51,044 nt of DNA from Bacteroidia bacterium. GTDB taxonomy: Bacteria > Bacteroidota > Bacteroidia > UBA4408. Under the pieces are notes generated by a model. The model was not told the origin of the DNA, made no database searches, and saw nothing but the letters and a program-made list of their open reading frames with translations. Location: positions 3,672 to 54,715 of the forward strand of contig JALRAS010000005.1 of the NCBI GenBank assembly GCA_023262495.1, given 5' to 3'. A program made the position numbers and the translations under genes. Positions 48,254 to 51,044 of the stretch are shown piece after piece (position 1 is the first letter of the stretch; each line of letters begins with the position of its first letter).

Positions 48254-49456
48254 ATGTTTTTTAAGATGACTGAAAATGTAATTAATGCGGCAAAGATGCT
48301 TGCAATGATGACTTTGCTGTTATTTTCAGTAGGTGTTCATGCACAAGAGAAAATGATTACCGGTGCCGAAAATACTGCAGCATGGTTTCCTTTGGTTAAG
48401 GATAAAAATATTGCACTTGTGGCTAATCAAACCAGCATCATTGGTCAAACACATCTAGTAGATACAATGCTTCGTTTGGGATTGAAAGTTGCTAAAATAT
48501 TTTCTCCCGAGCATGGTTTTAGAGGCGCTGCAAGTGCAGGTGAAAAGGTAAGCGATGATGTGGATTCAGCAACTGGGATATCTGTTGTTTCATTATACGG
48601 CAATAATAAAAAACCTACCGCTGAAGCGCTGCAAGGCATTGATATCATGATTTTTGATTTGCAGGATGTTGGAGTACGATTCTACACTTATATCAGCACC
48701 ATGCATTATGTGATGCAGGCCTGTGCCGAGCAAAAAATTCCACTCATCATTTTGGATCGTCCAAATCCAAACGGCTTTTATGTTGATGGTCCTGTTTTGC
48801 AAGATTCCTTTGCCTCATTTGTGGGAATGCACAAGGTGCCTGTAGTGCACGGTTTAACTATTGGAGAGTATGCACAAATGATCAACGGAGAGCATTGGCT
48901 AAAGCAAAATATTGCATGCGAAATTAAAGTCATTCCTTGTGTTGGATACACGCATCAATCGCGGTATTTTTTACCTGTCAAACCCTCTCCCAATTTACCT
49001 AATCAACTTGCCATTTATTTATATCCAACACTGTGTTTTTTTGAAGGTACTGTTATTAGTGTAGGACGAGGAACAAGTAAACCTTTTCAACAATATGGGC
49101 ATCCACTGCTCATGAACAGCGAAACATCATTTGTTCCCAAAAGCATGCCGGGAGCAAGCAATCCGCCTTATGCCAATGAGGTTTGTTTTGGTTATGACTT
49201 GAGCAATTATGATGATGTTTCCGACTCACTAAGCTCTGGTATTCACCTAGAAATACTTATAGATGCGTACCGCAATTTTCCGGATAAGAAAATTTTTTTC
49301 AACTCATTTTTCAATAAACTTGCGGGTAATGATATCCTCCAAAAACAGATTGTTTCAGGCAAATCTGTAGCAGAAATTAAAGCCTCTTGGCAGTCAGATT
49401 TACAACAGTACAAAATTGTGAGGAAGAAATATTTGCTCTACCAAGACTTTGAATAA
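48254..49456 (+). CDS. DUF1343 family protein (NamZ-like exo-beta-N-acetylmuramidase)
   Basis: KNIALVANQTSIIG; KIFSPEHGFRG; LDRPNPNGFYVDGPVL; PSPNLPNQLAIYLYPTLCFFEGTVISVGRGTSKPFQQYGHP. Confidence 0.92.
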   Translation: MFFKMTENVINAAKMLAMMTLLLFSVGVHAQEKMITGAENTAAWFPLVKDKNIALVANQTSIIGQTHLVDTMLRLGLKVAKIFSPEHGFRGAASAGEKVSDDVDSATGISVVSLYGNNKKPTAEALQGIDIMIFDLQDVGVRFYTYISTMHYVMQACAEQKIPLIILDRPNPNGFYVDGPVLQDSFASFVGMHKVPVVHGLTIGEYAQMINGEHWLKQNIACEIKVIPCVGYTHQSRYFLPVKPSPNLPNQLAIYLYPTLCFFEGTVISVGRGTSKPFQQYGHPLLMNSETSFVPKSMPGASNPPYANEVCFGYDLSNYDDVSDSLSSGIHLEILIDAYRNFPDKKIFFNSFFNKLAGNDILQKQIVSGKSVAEIKASWQSDLQQYKIVRKKYLLYQDFE

Positions 49457-49517
49457 ATTACCTCTGCCAAATAAACTATTGCTACTCTATCAAATACAAT
49501 TTTAGGAATACAACAAC

Positions 49518-50072
49518 TCAGATAGAATAGTCTTTGAGGTGTTGTGGGTTATCCTCGGGGGCAATCAGTTTAATAGTTTCTATGGCCTTACCAAGTCGGT
49601 TAAGCGCAATATCTTCACCTCCGCTATTTTCCCATTCGGGCTGATTTTTTTTCCTGTTTTCAATAAATGAGTACTGAGCAACGATGAGCAATCTTTCTTT
49701 TTGCTGAATGATAAAATAACATTTAGAAAAAGCTTTTTTATGAGGATTCACTGCTGAAACATAAGCCCGATAAATTTTTCCGAACTGATGATTGTTGTAT
49801 TTTCTGATCATAAAAAGGAGCGCAGGGGTACAACTTACATCTTCGTTTTCATAGAGTGCAGCAATATCATGATCTTCTTTCTTTTGGTAGGCCACCCCAA
49901 ATTGATCCTGGAGATGTTGTGTGCCATAACTGTTAAGCTCATCAACCAAAGGATTGAGTATTTTAATATCTTGCTTGAGGTAAGCACTTAGGGCACTTGC
50001 CTGCAAGTTTAAAAACGCCTGCATGAACGCTACTACCGGTAATTCTATTTTTTCCATTTGGGTTGTGAGCAT
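49518..50072 (-). CDS. Hypothetical protein
   Basis: 184-aa ORF; no family recognised. Confidence 0.65.
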   Translation of the reverse strand: MLTTQMEKIELPVVAFMQAFLNLQASALSAYLKQDIKILNPLVDELNSYGTQHLQDQFGVAYQKKEDHDIAALYENEDVSCTPALLFMIRKYNNHQFGKIYRAYVSAVNPHKKAFSKCYFIIQQKERLLIVAQYSFIENRKKNQPEWENSGGEDIALNRLGKAIETIKLIAPEDNPQHLKDYSI

Positions 50073-50086
50073 GTATTGCTAGTGAA

Positions 50087-51044
50087 TTATTTAAGCCCGT
50101 ATTTTGACTTGTATTTCTTGTAAAGTTGATGCTGTATGTTATCTAAGTTGACCATTCTGCCTGAAATGAATGCTGCATTGATATGACTGCTTTTCATATC
50201 GAGTAGGTCGCCTTCACAAATTAAAATATGTGCACCTTTTCCTTTCTCAATACTTCCTGCCGATTTATCTATACCCAAAATTTTAGCAGCATTGAATGTG
50301 ATTGAACTAAGTGCCTGTTCTTTGCTTAAACCCCATGCAGCGGCAGTGCCTGCCATAAACGGAAGGTTTCTTATTTGCCAAAAACCATCACAGCTTAGCG
50401 CATACAATATACCTGCATCCTGCAGTTTTTTTGGTAATTTGTAGGCTGCATCAATATCATGATCATCATCAGGAGGCAGCGAGTGTGTGCGGCCTAGTAT
50501 TACCGAAACATTGTGCTCTTTCAATAAATTTAAAACTAAATCAGCATTGGCTCCTCCAACAAGCGTGAAGGTTAATTTGTACTTATTGCAAAGGCTGATG
50601 GCAGCCATAATTTCTTTCACATAGTCGGCATGAATGTATAAACGTTTCTTCCCATTAAACAAGCCACGCATGGCCTCCAAATGCAAATTCTTAACCTCAG
50701 GAGAAGGATTCATATTGTAGGCATAGGCATCTGCAAAAATCGTTTCCAATTGCTGCAATTCCTTGTTGATTTTTTCTCTTTGTTTCTTCTCAAAGTCCTC
50801 TTGATTGTTTTCGCCATAGTAAACCCTCATCGATGGCCAATTGATATGAATGCCTTCATCGGTAAGGTAAGCGGCATCTTCCCAATTCCAGGCATCCAAT
50901 TGCACAACAGACGAAGTTCCGCTTACCACACCCCCTTGAGGCGTAATTTGGGCAAGTAAAATACCATTGGAGCGAATGGTGGGAGTAATTTTACTGTCAG
51001 TATTGTAGGCAATAATTGATCGAACACCGGGATTGATACTACCC
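50087..51044 (-). CDS. Amidohydrolase-family protein, C-terminal portion (truncated by window edge)
   Basis: Frame stays open to the edge (GSINPGVRSIIAYNTDSKITPTIRSNGILLAQITPQGGVVSGTSSVVQLDAWNWEDA...); GTAAAWGLSKEQALSSITFNAAKILGIDKSAGSIEKGKGAHILI. Confidence 0.88.
   Translation of the reverse strand, partial: GSINPGVRSIIAYNTDSKITPTIRSNGILLAQITPQGGVVSGTSSVVQLDAWNWEDAAYLTDEGIHINWPSMRVYYGENNQEDFEKKQREKINKELQQLETIFADAYAYNMNPSPEVKNLHLEAMRGLFNGKKRLYIHADYVKEIMAAISLCNKYKLTFTLVGGANADLVLNLLKEHNVSVILGRTHSLPPDDDHDIDAAYKLPKKLQDAGILYALSCDGFWQIRNLPFMAGTAAAWGLSKEQALSSITFNAAKILGIDKSAGSIEKGKGAHILICEGDLLDMKSSHINAAFISGRMVNLDNIQHQLYKKYKSKYGLK

Overview
This ~51 kb window comes from a Bacteroidetes chromosome. 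The taxonomic call is inference from type-A T9SS C-terminal domains, an S46 dipeptidyl-peptidase, a DUF1343 protein, and TTTG/TAnnTTTG-like promoters. It is densely packed with about 42 mostly housekeeping CDSs (metK, panB, ppk1, mazG, asnB, tatA, mnmD and others), with a partial M20 peptidase at the left edge and a partial amidohydrolase at the right edge. I see no rRNA, tRNA, CRISPR array, prophage or IS transposase. The unusual material is intergenic. (1) There are two copies of a structured RNA-like motif, one directly upstream of metK and one about 1.1 kb further upstream, ahead of a two-gene hypothetical operon. The motif has an S-box (SAM-I)-like CAACC...GGTG core, covarying stems and a possible alternative pairing that reaches the metK start. 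(2) Three copies of a GGGC...(T/A)TCCGC...-type repeat sit just downstream of gene 3' ends, always in the sense orientation. At two loci they are followed by arrays of small hairpins whose stems differ while the loops are constant (TCC/TCCG or TTTGCAAC). (3) There is a ~129-bp MITE-like element with 30-bp imperfect inverted ends. All calls were made by eye; no searches or folding programs were run.
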